From positions 1 through 22,770 of the forward strand of contig JAANSK020254941.1 in the NCBI GenBank assembly GCA_011763485.2: DNA of 22,770 nucleotides. Direction: 5' to 3'. Shown here in pieces: positions 1 through 9,349 of the stretch. The notes under the pieces were generated by a model. That model had not been told where the DNA came from. It searched no databases and saw nothing but the letters and a program-made list of their open reading frames with translations. The translations under genes and the position numbers were made by a program. Source of the stretch: Isoetes engelmannii (taxonomy: Eukaryota > Streptophyta > Lycopodiopsida > Isoetales > Isoetaceae). Positions within the stretch are counted from its first letter, which is position 1. Each line of letters starts with the position of its first letter.

Positions 1-320
1 TCACATGAGTGAATACCCCTCGTCTACGTGGCACTGGGGTATTCAAATGAGTGAATACCCCCCTGCTTGCATGGCACGCCACATGTACAGAGGTATTCAC
101 TCATGTGAATCCCCCTTATGCCACCCTGCTTGCATGGCACGCCACATGTATAGGGGTATTCACTCATGTGAATCCCCCTTATGCCACGTGTACAAGGGTA
201 TGCACTCATCTGAATCCCACTTATGCCACGTGTACAGGGGTATTCACTCATGTGAATCCCCCTTTTCCACGTGGCTGCCATGTCATTGAAAGGGTATTCA
301 CTCATGATGAGTGAATACCC
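1..320. repeat. Palindromic minisatellite of 42- and 63-bp units
   Basis: The block is built from variants of one core, GGGTATTCACTCATGTGAAT, followed by CCCCCTTATGCCAC. Two units repeat at a 63-bp period (61-123 and 124-186) because both carry a CCCTGCTTGCATGGCACGCC insert. Two further units repeat at 42 bp, starting about 188 and 230. The first 60 bases hold the core in reverse orientation. The right end is a perfect palindrome: 14-bp arms at 292-305 and 307-320 around one base. Open frames cross the block on both strands, but they only translate the repeat and are not evidence of a gene. It may be the end of a foldback element or a local satellite expansion. Confidence 0.85.
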
Positions 321-1174
321 ACTTATTCACTCCTGCGAATAACCTTGGGCTGACGCTCGCGTTTCGAGAGCCAATAAAGTGCGCGTTCTGCAGCACTACC
401 GGAATCCTGGCTATCGATGCAGCAATACCAAACTCCTGGCTATGGCCGCATCCTAACGCGGTTCGAAGAGATCTGGAAGAGTCGCCAATCTGGAAACCGA
501 GCATCCCGTCTAGAAACATCTGGATTGCTTTGGCTGATAACGGCGTAGAAAAAGGAAAAAAAAAAAAAAAAGGAAGTAAAAATGGAATACAATTATACAT
601 GTTGCGATAGTAAGATGATCTCATATAGACCCCGGGGTCGGAGAGGAAACATTTTACAACAGAGCAAACTAACGAGTAGAGCACTCCATGAAGTGGTATA
701 TGAATAGAGCACTCTCTTCATACTATCATCTCTGTGGTGATAATTGAACAACAATATGATTTGGTGAAATTCTCCCACTGCTTCATGTGCTCGAACTACC
801 TCATATGTTTCACATATGCTGTATACATGCTTGTGTTAATCTAGTGAGCTCTAAGCTATTCTGACTGATTACCCCTAAATCCAGACACTTATCGCATCCT
901 TTATATAAGAATCAGAGAAAGATCATGTATCAAGATTAAAAACATTTTGCCTCTGCCACCATTACTTTGCTTTTGAACTTTACATGGAAGTTTATCTTCA
1001 GCACAAAACGATTGGCGCAGTGTCCAACGAATTGCCCTTACTGGGCAGTCTAGATGACCCCAATAGACCAGGACAAAATTGGTCCATCGGCCTTCCATTG
1101 GATTGCTCTTACTGACCGCAATAGACCAATAGAATGGGCTTACTCTATTATAAGTTCATCTGTATCCTTTAATT
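321..1174. other. No gene recognised; GC-richer patch with a poly(A) run
   Basis: No convincing coding region is visible. Bases about 340-550 are richer in CG than their surroundings and are followed by an uninterrupted A run near 557-572, which would fit a small retroposed fragment, but I recognise no tRNA-like or 7SL-like head. A near-repeat of the phrase CAATAGACCA occurs around 1061-1070 and 1121-1130. The reading frames here are short and resemble nothing I know. Confidence 0.4.
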
Positions 1175-2150
1175 CATAATGCTCCATGAGACCACATTAT
1201 GGCTTGACAATCCAGAGAAGCCTTTTTTGCTTGTTGCAAGTAGTCTGGTAGTCCCCTTTCTTTTAATGTCAAAACACACACATTCACTAAGGTTCATAGC
1301 AGCTCATGAAACAAGGTTCGTAGCTTATATCTTTAAAAAAATTCTATATGCCTCTTCCAAGCAAGCTTCCACATTTCGAATGCAGATTATTAAGTGTGTT
1401 CTCCACAATAATATACAAAAGGCCTTTGCGTGGATGCTCGACCTTTATTGCTACATGCGGAAACCAAAATCCTTGCATCGGCGTCTGGTCCCTGTATTGC
1501 CACATGCTTTCAAGATGCCCCATGCTGGTAGTAAATTCTAAGGCAAGAAACCTTCTGGTGCAATGTCAAATCCAGGATATCACATTTTTGTGGACATTTT
1601 GTGAAAAGATTTGGCTGGTGCCACACCTGGCAAGGTATGTTCCATGTCCTCATGAATTTTGCATGCTTCAAAAAGCTCATTCTATAGGGTCACAAAAGTG
1701 ACTGGCAGTCTCATTATTTCCATTTGAAGTCATAATTTGCAAAAGCCTTGCGCCTATCCCAAGTTCTCACATGTTCAAAACAGTGCTTCTCACCACTGTA
1801 TCAAACTGAAGCCTTCTTTCCATAATCTGCATATGATGCAGCCTCCTTTCTCCACAGGTATCATATTTCCCAATGGTTTTGAACCCACCATGAAATTTGT
1901 ACTTATTTGATTTTCTCTCTCCTTCATTCCATGCGAGCCAAACTTTTGTTGCATGATCGAGCAAAGTATTTTTTGGGAACATGCCCCCAATTCATTATGC
2001 TATTGCGCCTGTTTCTCGCAAATTAGAAGCCTTAGAATCCATGAATTGGGCATGCTTATCCCCTAAGGATATCAAATATGGTTGACATGACTCAATAGAA
2101 AGTCTCCTCATCATTTAATAAAAGAAAGCATCAGGTGAACCTGCGTAGCA
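1175..2150 (-). pseudogene. Decayed partial copy of the adjacent PPR gene
   Basis: This stretch is collinear with the 5' half of the intact PPR gene at 2419-5247 but has many stops, frameshifts and internal deletions. Bases about 2040-2150 match the start-codon region and leader of the intact gene (near 5160-5280), including the phrase around TTGGGCATGCTTA. The frame at 1767-1982 reads NKYKF and HMQIMERRLQFDTVV, against NKYTF and HMQIMDEGLQSDTVV in the intact protein. Bases 1560-1640 match near 4430-4500 (TGTGGACATTTTGT shared), 1300-1400 match near 4110-4190, and 1175-1250 match near 3817-3890. The matches run in the same order and orientation, so this is a head-to-tail duplicate that lost its 3' half and decayed. 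It keeps leader sequence, which argues against random capture of a repeat motif. No product is expected. Confidence 0.85.
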
Positions 2151-2418
2151 TTAACTTACTTTCAGTTCAGGGGACCTTCTCATGTTGACGTCTTCTTGAC
2201 ATCCCTGCAACATTATAACGAGTTCCCAGTTTTCATCACTTTCTGCAGCACAAGACTACATATATGTGTAACCATGAGAATTGTGTCAGCCACTTAATCA
2301 CGGACGACACACTTCGATCCTTCATCAGATTCCCATTGCTGTGTGGTCATAAAGGTTGCCGAATATTGTTTGCAAGAGTCAGCCGCTCGAAGAAATGGCA
2401 TAAACCTCATCAGCTTGC

Positions 2419-5247
2419 CTAACAATTTCCATTGATAGCAATTCCGCAGGATTCAAAATCGTCTCTCAACTTCCTTGACATATGCAGGCAATCTGCCATA
2501 AGGAAATATGCTGCAGAAGACGAGGGATCCAAAAGAATAAGTTCATTAAAACACTGTCTTCCGAGCTCCACATTCCCATGCATCCTGCAAGCATTAAGCA
2601 ACGTCATCCACAAACAACTATTACCTTTTACATTACAGGTCTCAAATAACAATTTTGCTTCACTAAACCAACCGGCACAACCTAAGAGATCTATGACACA
2701 ATTAATATGAAATAAATTAATATTATGGGAATCCCTCATAGACCTTAGATAATTGAGCCCCTCATCCACCAAGCCCACATGGCTGAGCGCGTTGAGAATA
2801 CCACTATAGGCAAGATCATCTGGTTTAATATTATCCAATTGCATATCCTCAAAACACTGCACAGCTAGGCCAGCATCCCCAGCCTGCGCATATCCAATGA
2901 TCATTGCACCCCATGATATCGCATTTCGACTTGACAGCTTACTAAATACTACACCTGCCTCCTCCAAGCTTCCAAATTTAGCATACATGTCCACTACTGC
3001 ACTCCCTAGCATGATGTCATCCAGGAGCCCATCGCCGATGATCTGCTCATGTATATACCTGCCTGCTGCTACAGCACCTATAGTCCCACAGGCTTTTAGG
3101 ATATGTAAATATGTAACTATGCTAGGATTTAGACCGTCGTGCCTCATTTCTATAAAGCACCTTAGAGAAAGGACATATTTCCCATATTGGGCATGTACTG
3201 CAATAATTGTATTCCAAGATGACACATTCCGATTTGATAAAATTCTAAAACTTTGGGATGCCTCCTTCAGACTCCCACATTTGGCATACATATCTACAAG
3301 AAGATTTCCCAGTGTAACATTATTTTGGAACCCTCTCTCCACAATCTGCTCATGCAAGCATCTTCCCTGCTCTATGACACCCAAGCCAGCACATGCCTTC
3401 AGAAGGGACAAGAATGTGACTTTGTCTGGATTTATCCGATTGCATTGCATGCTGGCAAAGCAGTCCAAAGCGAGAAGCCCCTCATCATGTTGAGCATATC
3501 CTGCAATCATTGTATTCCATGACACCAAACTTTGATCTGGCAACTTGTCAAATGCTCCACGTGCTTCTTCCAAACTCCCACACTTTGCATACATATCAAC
3601 AAGGGTGCTTCCTATCATAGTGTCGAACTGCAGACCACTGGCAATTATCATTTCGTCAATGCATCTGCCCTGTTCTATGGCATTGTTCATGCAACTACAT
3701 GCTTTCAAAATGCTCAAAAAAATTATTCTATCTGGTTTCATGCCTTCATATTGCATATCATTAAAACACTCCAGTGCACGACACCCTTCTCCATTCTGGG
3801 CATAACCTTTGATCATAGCACCCCATGAGACTATGCTATTTCTTGGCAGGCCACAAAAAATCCTGTTTGCTTCGTCCAAGCTACCACAATTAGCATATGT
3901 GTCAACAAGTGTATTCCCCACCATAATATCAAACTGTGACCAATTCTCAACAATGTGCTCATGGATACGCCTACATTGGTGCAGAGCACACATGCTACCA
4001 CATGCTTTCAGGGTATTAAGATATATAACCATGTCTGCCTTTGCAACCGTATGTATGCTGTCAAAACAATCAAGGGCAAGAGAACCTTCTCCATGCTGGA
4101 CATATCCTGCAATCATAGCAGCCCATGAAACAACATTTAAAGTTGGAAGTTTAGAAAAAATCTTATATGCCTCTTCCAAGCATGCGCATTTGGCATACAT
4201 ATCAATAAGTGTGTTCCCCACCATAATATCAAACTGAATACCAAAATTTATAATCTTCTCGTGGATGCATCTACCTTGTTCTCTGGTTCCTATGTTGCCA
4301 CATGCTTTCAAGATGCTCAAGAACGTAGCTTTGCTTGGCTTGATGTGCTCATATTTCATGTTCTCAAAACATTCCAAGGCAAGCATACCTTCTCCATTCA
4401 TAACATAACCTGCAATTATTATATTCCATGAAACCACATTTCGTGTGGACATTTTGTAAAAGGTTCTGGACGATTCCTTTAGGCTCCCACACCTGGCATA
4501 GGCGTCCACAAGTGTACTTTCTATCATAATATCAGATTGTAGCCCACAATCAAGGATATGCTCATGGATGTGCCTGCTTTGCACTATAGTAGTGCATGCT
4601 CTCAAGATTCCCAAGAATGTGACTCTATCTGGGTTCACTCTTTCGTGTTGCATTTTGTCAAAACATTCCAATGCAAGATCATTGTTTCCATGCTGGGCAT
4701 ACCCCATGATCATGGTATTCCAAGAAATCACACTTGGAGTCAGCAATTTGTTAAATGCTCTATGTGCCTCTTCCAAGTTGCCACATTTAAAATACATGTT
4801 CACAATGGTACTCCCCACCACTGTATCAGACTGTAGCCCTTCATCCATAATCTGCATATGGATGCATCTTCCTTGCTCCAAGGCCATCATGTTCCCACAG
4901 GCCTTCAACACGCTAGGAAATGTGTACTTATTTGGCTTTCTCCCTTCTTGCACCATCTGATCATACAATTGGAGGGCAAATTCACCTTCGTCATGCTTGG
5001 CATATATGTTAATAATTGCATTCCATGAAAGCTGAGTTGGTGTATAAATTTCTCTAAAAGCCTTGCTGGATTCAGGTAAACTTCCAGAAGAAGTGTATAG
5101 CTCCGCTTTGGGTGATTCATGCCACGAATTACATGCATAGTCTTTGGAAACAGAAAATTCCTTGAATTGGGCATGCTTAAGATCATAAGAATCTCTACTG
5201 ATATCAAATATGGGTTTAAATGATTCAATAGACGCGCTAGCCATCAT
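2419..5247 (-). CDS. PLS-class pentatricopeptide-repeat protein, E-like end, no DYW domain
   Basis: The gene is a single open frame of 942 residues without introns, usual for plant PPR genes. An in-frame TAA lies directly before the ATG-ATG start, so the N-terminus is well fixed. After about 70 non-repeat residues (possible organelle targeting region, though not strongly basic) the protein is a solenoid of P-L-S triplets. Eight motifs of the S-W-[NGA]-x-[MI]-I type (first at residue 74) recur about every 100 residues, alternating with LKAC, GR-x-IHE and VDMYAKCGSLEEA segments. The C-terminal 100 residues (VIDLLGCAGWFSEA, LLNACRMHGNVELG, LLDPSSSAAYFLMAD) match an E1-type motif; the protein then stops after a short unrelated tail, with no E2, E+ or DYW deaminase domain. 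In this family the repeats bind specific organellar RNA, most often for C-to-U editing; a protein without DYW would need a deaminase in trans or have another RNA role. The decayed copy at 1175-2150 shows local duplication. Confidence 0.93.
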   Translation of the reverse strand: MMASASIESFKPIFDISRDSYDLKHAQFKEFSVSKDYACNSWHESPKAELYTSSGSLPESSKAFREIYTPTQLSWNAIINIYAKHDEGEFALQLYDQMVQEGRKPNKYTFPSVLKACGNMMALEQGRCIHMQIMDEGLQSDTVVGSTIVNMYFKCGNLEEAHRAFNKLLTPSVISWNTMIMGYAQHGNNDLALECFDKMQHERVNPDRVTFLGILRACTTIVQSRHIHEHILDCGLQSDIMIESTLVDAYARCGSLKESSRTFYKMSTRNVVSWNIIIAGYVMNGEGMLALECFENMKYEHIKPSKATFLSILKACGNIGTREQGRCIHEKIINFGIQFDIMVGNTLIDMYAKCACLEEAYKIFSKLPTLNVVSWAAMIAGYVQHGEGSLALDCFDSIHTVAKADMVIYLNTLKACGSMCALHQCRRIHEHIVENWSQFDIMVGNTLVDTYANCGSLDEANRIFCGLPRNSIVSWGAMIKGYAQNGEGCRALECFNDMQYEGMKPDRIIFLSILKACSCMNNAIEQGRCIDEMIIASGLQFDTMIGSTLVDMYAKCGSLEEARGAFDKLPDQSLVSWNTMIAGYAQHDEGLLALDCFASMQCNRINPDKVTFLSLLKACAGLGVIEQGRCLHEQIVERGFQNNVTLGNLLVDMYAKCGSLKEASQSFRILSNRNVSSWNTIIAVHAQYGKYVLSLRCFIEMRHDGLNPSIVTYLHILKACGTIGAVAAGRYIHEQIIGDGLLDDIMLGSAVVDMYAKFGSLEEAGVVFSKLSSRNAISWGAMIIGYAQAGDAGLAVQCFEDMQLDNIKPDDLAYSGILNALSHVGLVDEGLNYLRSMRDSHNINLFHINCVIDLLGCAGWFSEAKLLFETCNVKGNSCLWMTLLNACRMHGNVELGRQCFNELILLDPSSSAAYFLMADCLHMSRKLRDDFESCGIAINGNC

Positions 5248-6417
5248 TTAAAGCAAGAAAACACCACTGAACCTGCACAGCCCAAAGGAGTGATCTCTCA
5301 TCCTGACTTGGAGTTAGCTCCGCATCTCATCAAATAGGTGTGTCTTTACGCCTTTACAATGAAATCAAGGGCTGAGCATAAGTTTCGAAATCTCTTAGTG
5401 CCCCTTTGAAGACCAGAGCTTCATACGTTCGCCAATGTTTCGTTACACGACTTTAATCGGTTGCATATTCTAGGATTATGTCGCGAAAACAAATTTTGAA
5501 TACAAAGTTATTTTTGGGGGCAAACCCTAGGGCTGGAGGAGAAGAAATAAGAATATGCCAGTATCATGCTAGATAGAAGGTCAAGATTTGCGGAGGGAAC
5601 TGGATGGAGGGCTGAGATCGTTTTCAAGGCTATTCCAACTTAAAGGCCTATTTTAACGGAGGAAAGTGAATTGGACGTTTATATGTAGTGCAACTGACAT
5701 AGTTTGCTTTGACATGCAAAAAGGCTTACTGGAAGTGGAACAGGTATGGAGCCGAAACTCGTCTGGACAATTCAAGATTGAGAGAAGTATACCATTGCTT
5801 ATCGCTATTTTGCCTGAAAGTATTATGCCCCGCCAGAAGCCACGCAGAACTAGTAGACGAGTACTGAATTTGCTTTGTTTCCAAAGCAGCATTGATAACA
5901 TATCAACTGCAGGAGCATTTCTTCTCTGGACAGACTTGTCACAGAGCTGTAGGAAAAGAAAAGGGAGAAGAGTTCTTCACTGGGTTTACTTTTAAGCTTT
6001 TTGTTCTGTATTTCTTTCCGTTGAAGATTGTGATCCATTTCGAGATTAGCTTCTTGGAATTCCACAACCTTGATTCTCTTTTCTAGTGGATTGAAAGAGA
6101 TATAGTGAAGCCAAACGAAACTGTTGTTTACATCTCTAGGGAATGAGGGTTGATTTCATACAAGTTGTCCTGACATTTTTAGCAGCATTTAGATTTGTTT
6201 CGTAGTAAAAATAGGAAATGAAAAAATAGAACCCCAAGATTTCACCGAGCTTAGCTTTTATAATAGTGGGGAAAGAAAAATCTGACGGTGGTTGCATCCA
6301 TGTCAGATCTCCATTGACAATTGCCATCCTATAGCGCCTAGCAGATTGTGGACAAAGGGGAGACGTTGCTTCCAATTTCTTGTTTGTGTAAGCAACATGA
6401 ATCTCAATTGTCTTGTG
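5248..6417. other. Upstream region of the PPR gene; no other gene recognised
   Basis: The bases next to the start codon (5248-5283) are leader sequence, supported by their conservation in the decayed copy. Beyond that I see AT-rich sequence with short frames on both strands (for example 5653-5901 minus and 5666-5995 plus) that overlap each other, lack recognisable motifs and have no splice context I can support. Confidence 0.4.
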
Positions 6418-6608
6418 CGTAAAGGACGGTTGTCCCTTATTCCCCTTTATTATCCAATCCGCCGTTGACACGTGTCCACCTTTCAAACATAGGAACGTGT
6501 GTACAATTTTTACCCTCGCTTTCTGCCACATCTCTTCTCTTACTCACCCTTTCTTAGTTTTTTTACTGACTTTCTTGTTTTTTTCCCCTGGTCCAACCGT
6601 CCTTTACG
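6418..6608. repeat. 15-bp perfect inverted-repeat pair, MITE-like
   Basis: CGTAAAGGACGGTTG at 6418-6432 recurs as its exact reverse complement at 6594-6608. The 161 bp between them are AT-rich and noncoding. A short DNA transposon (MITE) would look like this, but I see no target-site duplication at the edges. The 97-bp foldback at 6616-6712 begins eight bases after the right arm. Confidence 0.5.
6467..6476. promoter_or_regulatory. Palindromic G-box / ABRE-like site
   Basis: GACACGTGTC is a 10-bp palindrome around the G-box core CACGTG and continues into the ACGTGTC form of the ABA-response element bound by bZIP factors. It lies in a noncoding interval more than 1 kb upstream of the PPR start. 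Single copies occur by chance, so activity is uncertain. Confidence 0.25.
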
Positions 6609-6615
6609 TCATGCC

Positions 6616-6712
6616 AAAGCCCTTTTACCCTGCTTTTTGGATTGTCAACCAGGGCTCCCCGCTTCGCGGGTCGCCCTGGTTTCCAATCCGGAAAGCAGGG
6701 TAAAAGGGCTTT
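6616..6712. repeat. 97-bp foldback (hairpin) element
   Basis: The left arm from 6616 (AAAGCCCTTTTACCCTGCTTT) and the right arm ending at 6712 are reverse complements over about 41 bp, with only two short two-base mismatches. The centre, CCCGCTTCGCGGG (6658-6670), folds into its own 5-bp hairpin. A run of this length cannot be chance. It may be a MITE, a foldback element or a retrotransposon end structure. No flanking direct repeat is evident. Confidence 0.8.
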
Positions 6713-7137
6713 CCCTTATACAAAAGGGGCATAATAGCTAATTTTCATAGGGCCTTAAAATGGTGGCAAATATGAAATGCCCAAACAACCTCTTAAGCTG
6801 CTCGGTATTGCATTTTGCAGGTTTTGAGGAAAGGTTTCAGAAAGAGGTTGCTACCCAAAGTCTTTGTCCCTCCGTAATAAAGGTGTATAAGTTCGTCGAT
6901 ATGGTTGTCCATTATTTAGCAATTACCACATAGTTAACAATATTGTGCTTTTGTCATCAGCCTCTAAAGTACCTCTAGAGTATATGCCAAAAAAACACGC
7001 TGAAATATTCTGCCTGGATTGGGGTGTCATAGCATATTATGACCAAAACTGTTGTTTATCCGAAATGCATATAAAGAACTGTAGATTGCTAAGCATTTTT
7101 GAAACCTTTCTGGGCACTGTATATTTCTATACAGAAT
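6713..7137. other. No gene recognised; possible 3' untranslated sequence
   Basis: The interval is AT-rich. If the exon at 7138-7414 is real, the part nearest it would be that gene's 3' untranslated region on the minus strand. The plus-strand frame at 6945-7160 has no recognisable motif. Confidence 0.3.
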
Positions 7138-7414
7138 CTATTTTTCCTTTTCACTCATGAGCGCAACCTTTTGTGCAGCAACACCTTGTTTTTTTTTCAT
7201 GGTCATGGATTGAAGAGCTTTCCTCTGCATTTGCATTTCCATCCGCCTGGCTTGTAATTTGAGAAGAAGATCTTGATCCCTAGATGGAAGAGGTACTGTG
7301 ACAGTGGATCCCTATTATGGAGTTAGTAGCTACGCTGCCACACATGGGCTGCAAGTACTGTACATGTTTTGTAGTTAGGAAGACATTCATAGAATTCATG
7401 GCATAGTCACGGCT
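7138..7414 (-). pseudogene. Possible terminal exon of an unidentified gene, perhaps frameshifted
   Basis: On the minus strand 7311-7138 reads 57 residues then a stop, with strongly biased composition: DQDLLLKLQARRMEMQMQRK, then a lysine-rich tail ending MSEKEK. It looks like an amphipathic helix with a basic end. The frame is closed directly upstream by TAA TAG, so it needs a splice site or a frameshift. Option one is an acceptor at the AG just before GGATCC (7306-7311), with a TACTAAC branch-like sequence at 7322-7328, though the spacing is short. Option two is one longer exon starting after ATGCAG at 7414: its frame reads SRDYAMNSMNVFLTTKHVQY and continues to NSIIG, and a one-base slip would join it to the helix frame. 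I do not recognise the family. No further exon could be supported before the LINE ORF at 8222, which may have inserted into this locus. Confidence 0.35.
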
Positions 7415-8221
7415 CTGCATAAACAAAAACTTAATTAAGCTCTGCAATGCTTAACTAAGACATGTTAACTACTCAAACTACTCATGTAATGCTTAACTAC
7501 TCAAACCTATTTGCAGTTACTAAGGTGAAGTTAGTATTATGCAGCGCAGAAGCATTGTACAAGACATATGGTTCATCTTTTACCATGAGAAATGTAATGT
7601 GAAATCAGTAGCTAATTGCTAAATACCTTCACCCCATATAACATGGGCTATCTAGGAGGACCATTTTATGCAATGGATTCCCCTTGACACATCAATAAAA
7701 ATAGAAGGTGCAATGTTTACTTGCTGAAATACAACCCAAGAGAATGATCTACTCATGCTAACTGATGTTAACATGATGAGGCCTAACATGTACAACAAAA
7801 TACGGAAATGCTAAATGTAACTTAACATAGCATGACAATGCACTTCTCCTTTTGCATTTTTGTTTAAATATATCAAATAGGTGCGGCCACATATAACACC
7901 GCCTCCATAGAGTCTCTATATACTACTTTTATACGAGGGTTAGGGGGCATCGAATTGTTAACCATTTGTTGACAACCTGTTAACAGCATCTATGAAATAT
8001 GAAATGGAGAATGGGAGACAGAATTGAACGGAACGCCACGAAGAGGTCACCTCTTTCTGCATTTAGATAGGTTGGTCCAGCTGTTGGGACTGAAGGTTAG
8101 TTTCTTTGAAATTTTGTCTTCCCTTTGCAAAATCTGCTCATTTCAAATGCACACATGATTCAGGGTTTTGAGAATGTGCTTTAGGGGTTTGAGCATGCAT
8201 TGGAGTAGCAGGACCAAGATT
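7415..8221. other. No gene recognised between the possible exon and the LINE ORF
   Basis: AT-rich sequence with short near-repeats, such as TTAACTACTCAAAC around 7464 and 7492. I tested 7636-7721 on the minus strand as an exon because it has acceptor- and donor-like ends, but all frames contain stops. Confidence 0.4.
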
Positions 8222-9349
8222 TCAGATTCTCAGAGGTAACTTTTTAGTTTTAGCCGTCAAAGACACTGTGTGGCGCGGAGGCACATAGACCTTCATCTTG
8301 CCATTAACCAAACCAGCGGAGCCTCCAGCTTGCCGCACCTGTCTAATCTTGGCCAGCTCCTGGCTTCTTTCCCTTTGCTGTAGCGGTGTGAGATCCATGT
8401 CCAGGTATATAGACGAGCCTTTCAACCGGCTGGCATGCTGCAGCAGCAAAGACTTTGCCTCCCAATCCAGGACTGCAAACTTAACCAGCCGAGGCCTCAT
8501 GTTTGGCCCGCCGATCCTGATTGGATTCTTGATAACCAAGTACTGTAATTGAAGCTTTGCAAGTACCAGAGCGTTAAGCTTACCTGGCAAGTCTTCGCTG
8601 TGCTCCTCCGGCAACTCTCGCACAATTAGATTGAGGCGGCGTGCTTGGATGTCTTGCTCCTCTCGAAGCACCCGCCTGATTCCCTGTGCAACCTCCGCCT
8701 CTGGCATAGGCGGCGCTGGCACGGGCTGCTGTGGCGCACTCCGTGCCTGTTGGGTCTCCATCCGGAGATCGTACATCTCTCTCTGCAGGCTGGCCAGCTG
8801 TGTCTCCATATGCGAAAATCTTGATGATATCTCCTGTTGCTTATCCTCTTTTGTTTGCTCAAGGGAGTGGAGGCTCGCATGCACTGCCTTCACCTCTGCC
8901 TTCTGGGCCTCCAGTCGGCCAACCATACCTGTGATTTGTGTTACCTGCTCCAAAAGCCCTCTAATGTCTTCGCGCACCTGCAACAATTCGTCCCTCCAGT
9001 GCTTGTGGAGTGTATCCAGGCGCTGCTCCACCTCTTTGATTATGCCGGTAGTGGCCAATAGCTCAGCCCTGATCTGATCATTGGCACGCTGGGCTCCTTT
9101 GCAATCGTAATCCCCAAGCCGAACCTCCACAAAGGAAATCCGCTCCTTCACCCCCGCCAGTTGCTTCTTCAGTGCAGCTGTGGGCTGCTGCTCTCTAGGT
9201 ATCTCCATGTCTCCAAGGCGGGCCTGGATCGCCAGCATCTGTTCTTGCATAGCCCTGAGCATGTCGGATTGGGTCACATGCTCTGAGGATGACGAATTGT
9301 CCATATTGTGAGCCCGCTTCTTCAAAGCATGAACACTTTTTTCTTCCAT
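8222..9349 (-). CDS. LINE ORF1-type RNA-binding coiled-coil protein
   Basis: An uninterrupted 375-residue frame. Residues about 25-205 are charged, Q/E/K/R-rich and heptad-like, predicting a long coiled coil. A proline-rich linker (APQQPVPAPPMPEAE, about 205-219) separates it from a domain at about 222-345 with the layout of the L1 ORF1p / Transposase_22 RRM-like fold: RRLNLIVRELPE at 238-249, PIRIGG at 276-281, RPRLVKFAV at 286-294, then SSIYLDMDLTPLQQRERSQE. The C-terminus is basic. In this family the coiled coil drives multimer formation and the RRM-like part binds the element's RNA as a nucleic-acid chaperone. Normally an ORF2 with endonuclease and reverse transcriptase follows; here the sequence after the stop (8221 downward) shows none. 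The frame has no stops or frameshifts, unlike all other LINE pieces in the window, so it is a younger insertion or under selection. The ATG at 9349 was chosen as the first in frame. Confidence 0.75.
   Translation of the reverse strand: MEEKSVHALKKRAHNMDNSSSSEHVTQSDMLRAMQEQMLAIQARLGDMEIPREQQPTAALKKQLAGVKERISFVEVRLGDYDCKGAQRANDQIRAELLATTGIIKEVEQRLDTLHKHWRDELLQVREDIRGLLEQVTQITGMVGRLEAQKAEVKAVHASLHSLEQTKEDKQQEISSRFSHMETQLASLQREMYDLRMETQQARSAPQQPVPAPPMPEAEVAQGIRRVLREEQDIQARRLNLIVRELPEEHSEDLPGKLNALVLAKLQLQYLVIKNPIRIGGPNMRPRLVKFAVLDWEAKSLLLQHASRLKGSSIYLDMDLTPLQQRERSQELAKIRQVRQAGGSAGLVNGKMKVYVPPRHTVSLTAKTKKLPLRI

Noticed and set aside
5-314. Overlapping open frames on both strands encoding a repetitive peptide
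   Set aside because: They are produced by the minisatellite, whose 42/63-bp periods are multiples of three; no homology or start context.
1-320. Resemblance to a CRISPR array (short repeats)
   Set aside because: No unique spacers of constant size, units in both orientations, and a plant genome context.
298-684. 128-codon minus-strand frame
   Set aside because: Runs through the A/T homopolymer and the minisatellite; no recognisable motif.
2897-4960. Several plus-strand frames of 86-198 codons opposite the PPR gene
   Set aside because: Antisense shadows of the PPR repeats; they recur with the same period as the repeats.
6136-6531. 131-codon minus-strand frame
   Set aside because: Low-complexity ends, no domain I recognise, and overlaps the 15-bp inverted-repeat arm.
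7636-7721. Candidate internal exon on the minus strand (acceptor- and donor-like edges)
   Set aside because: Stops in all three frames.
8626-9077. Frames overlapping the LINE ORF1 gene on both strands
   Set aside because: They lie in GC-rich coding sequence and are shadows of the 375-residue frame, which has the recognisable domain order.
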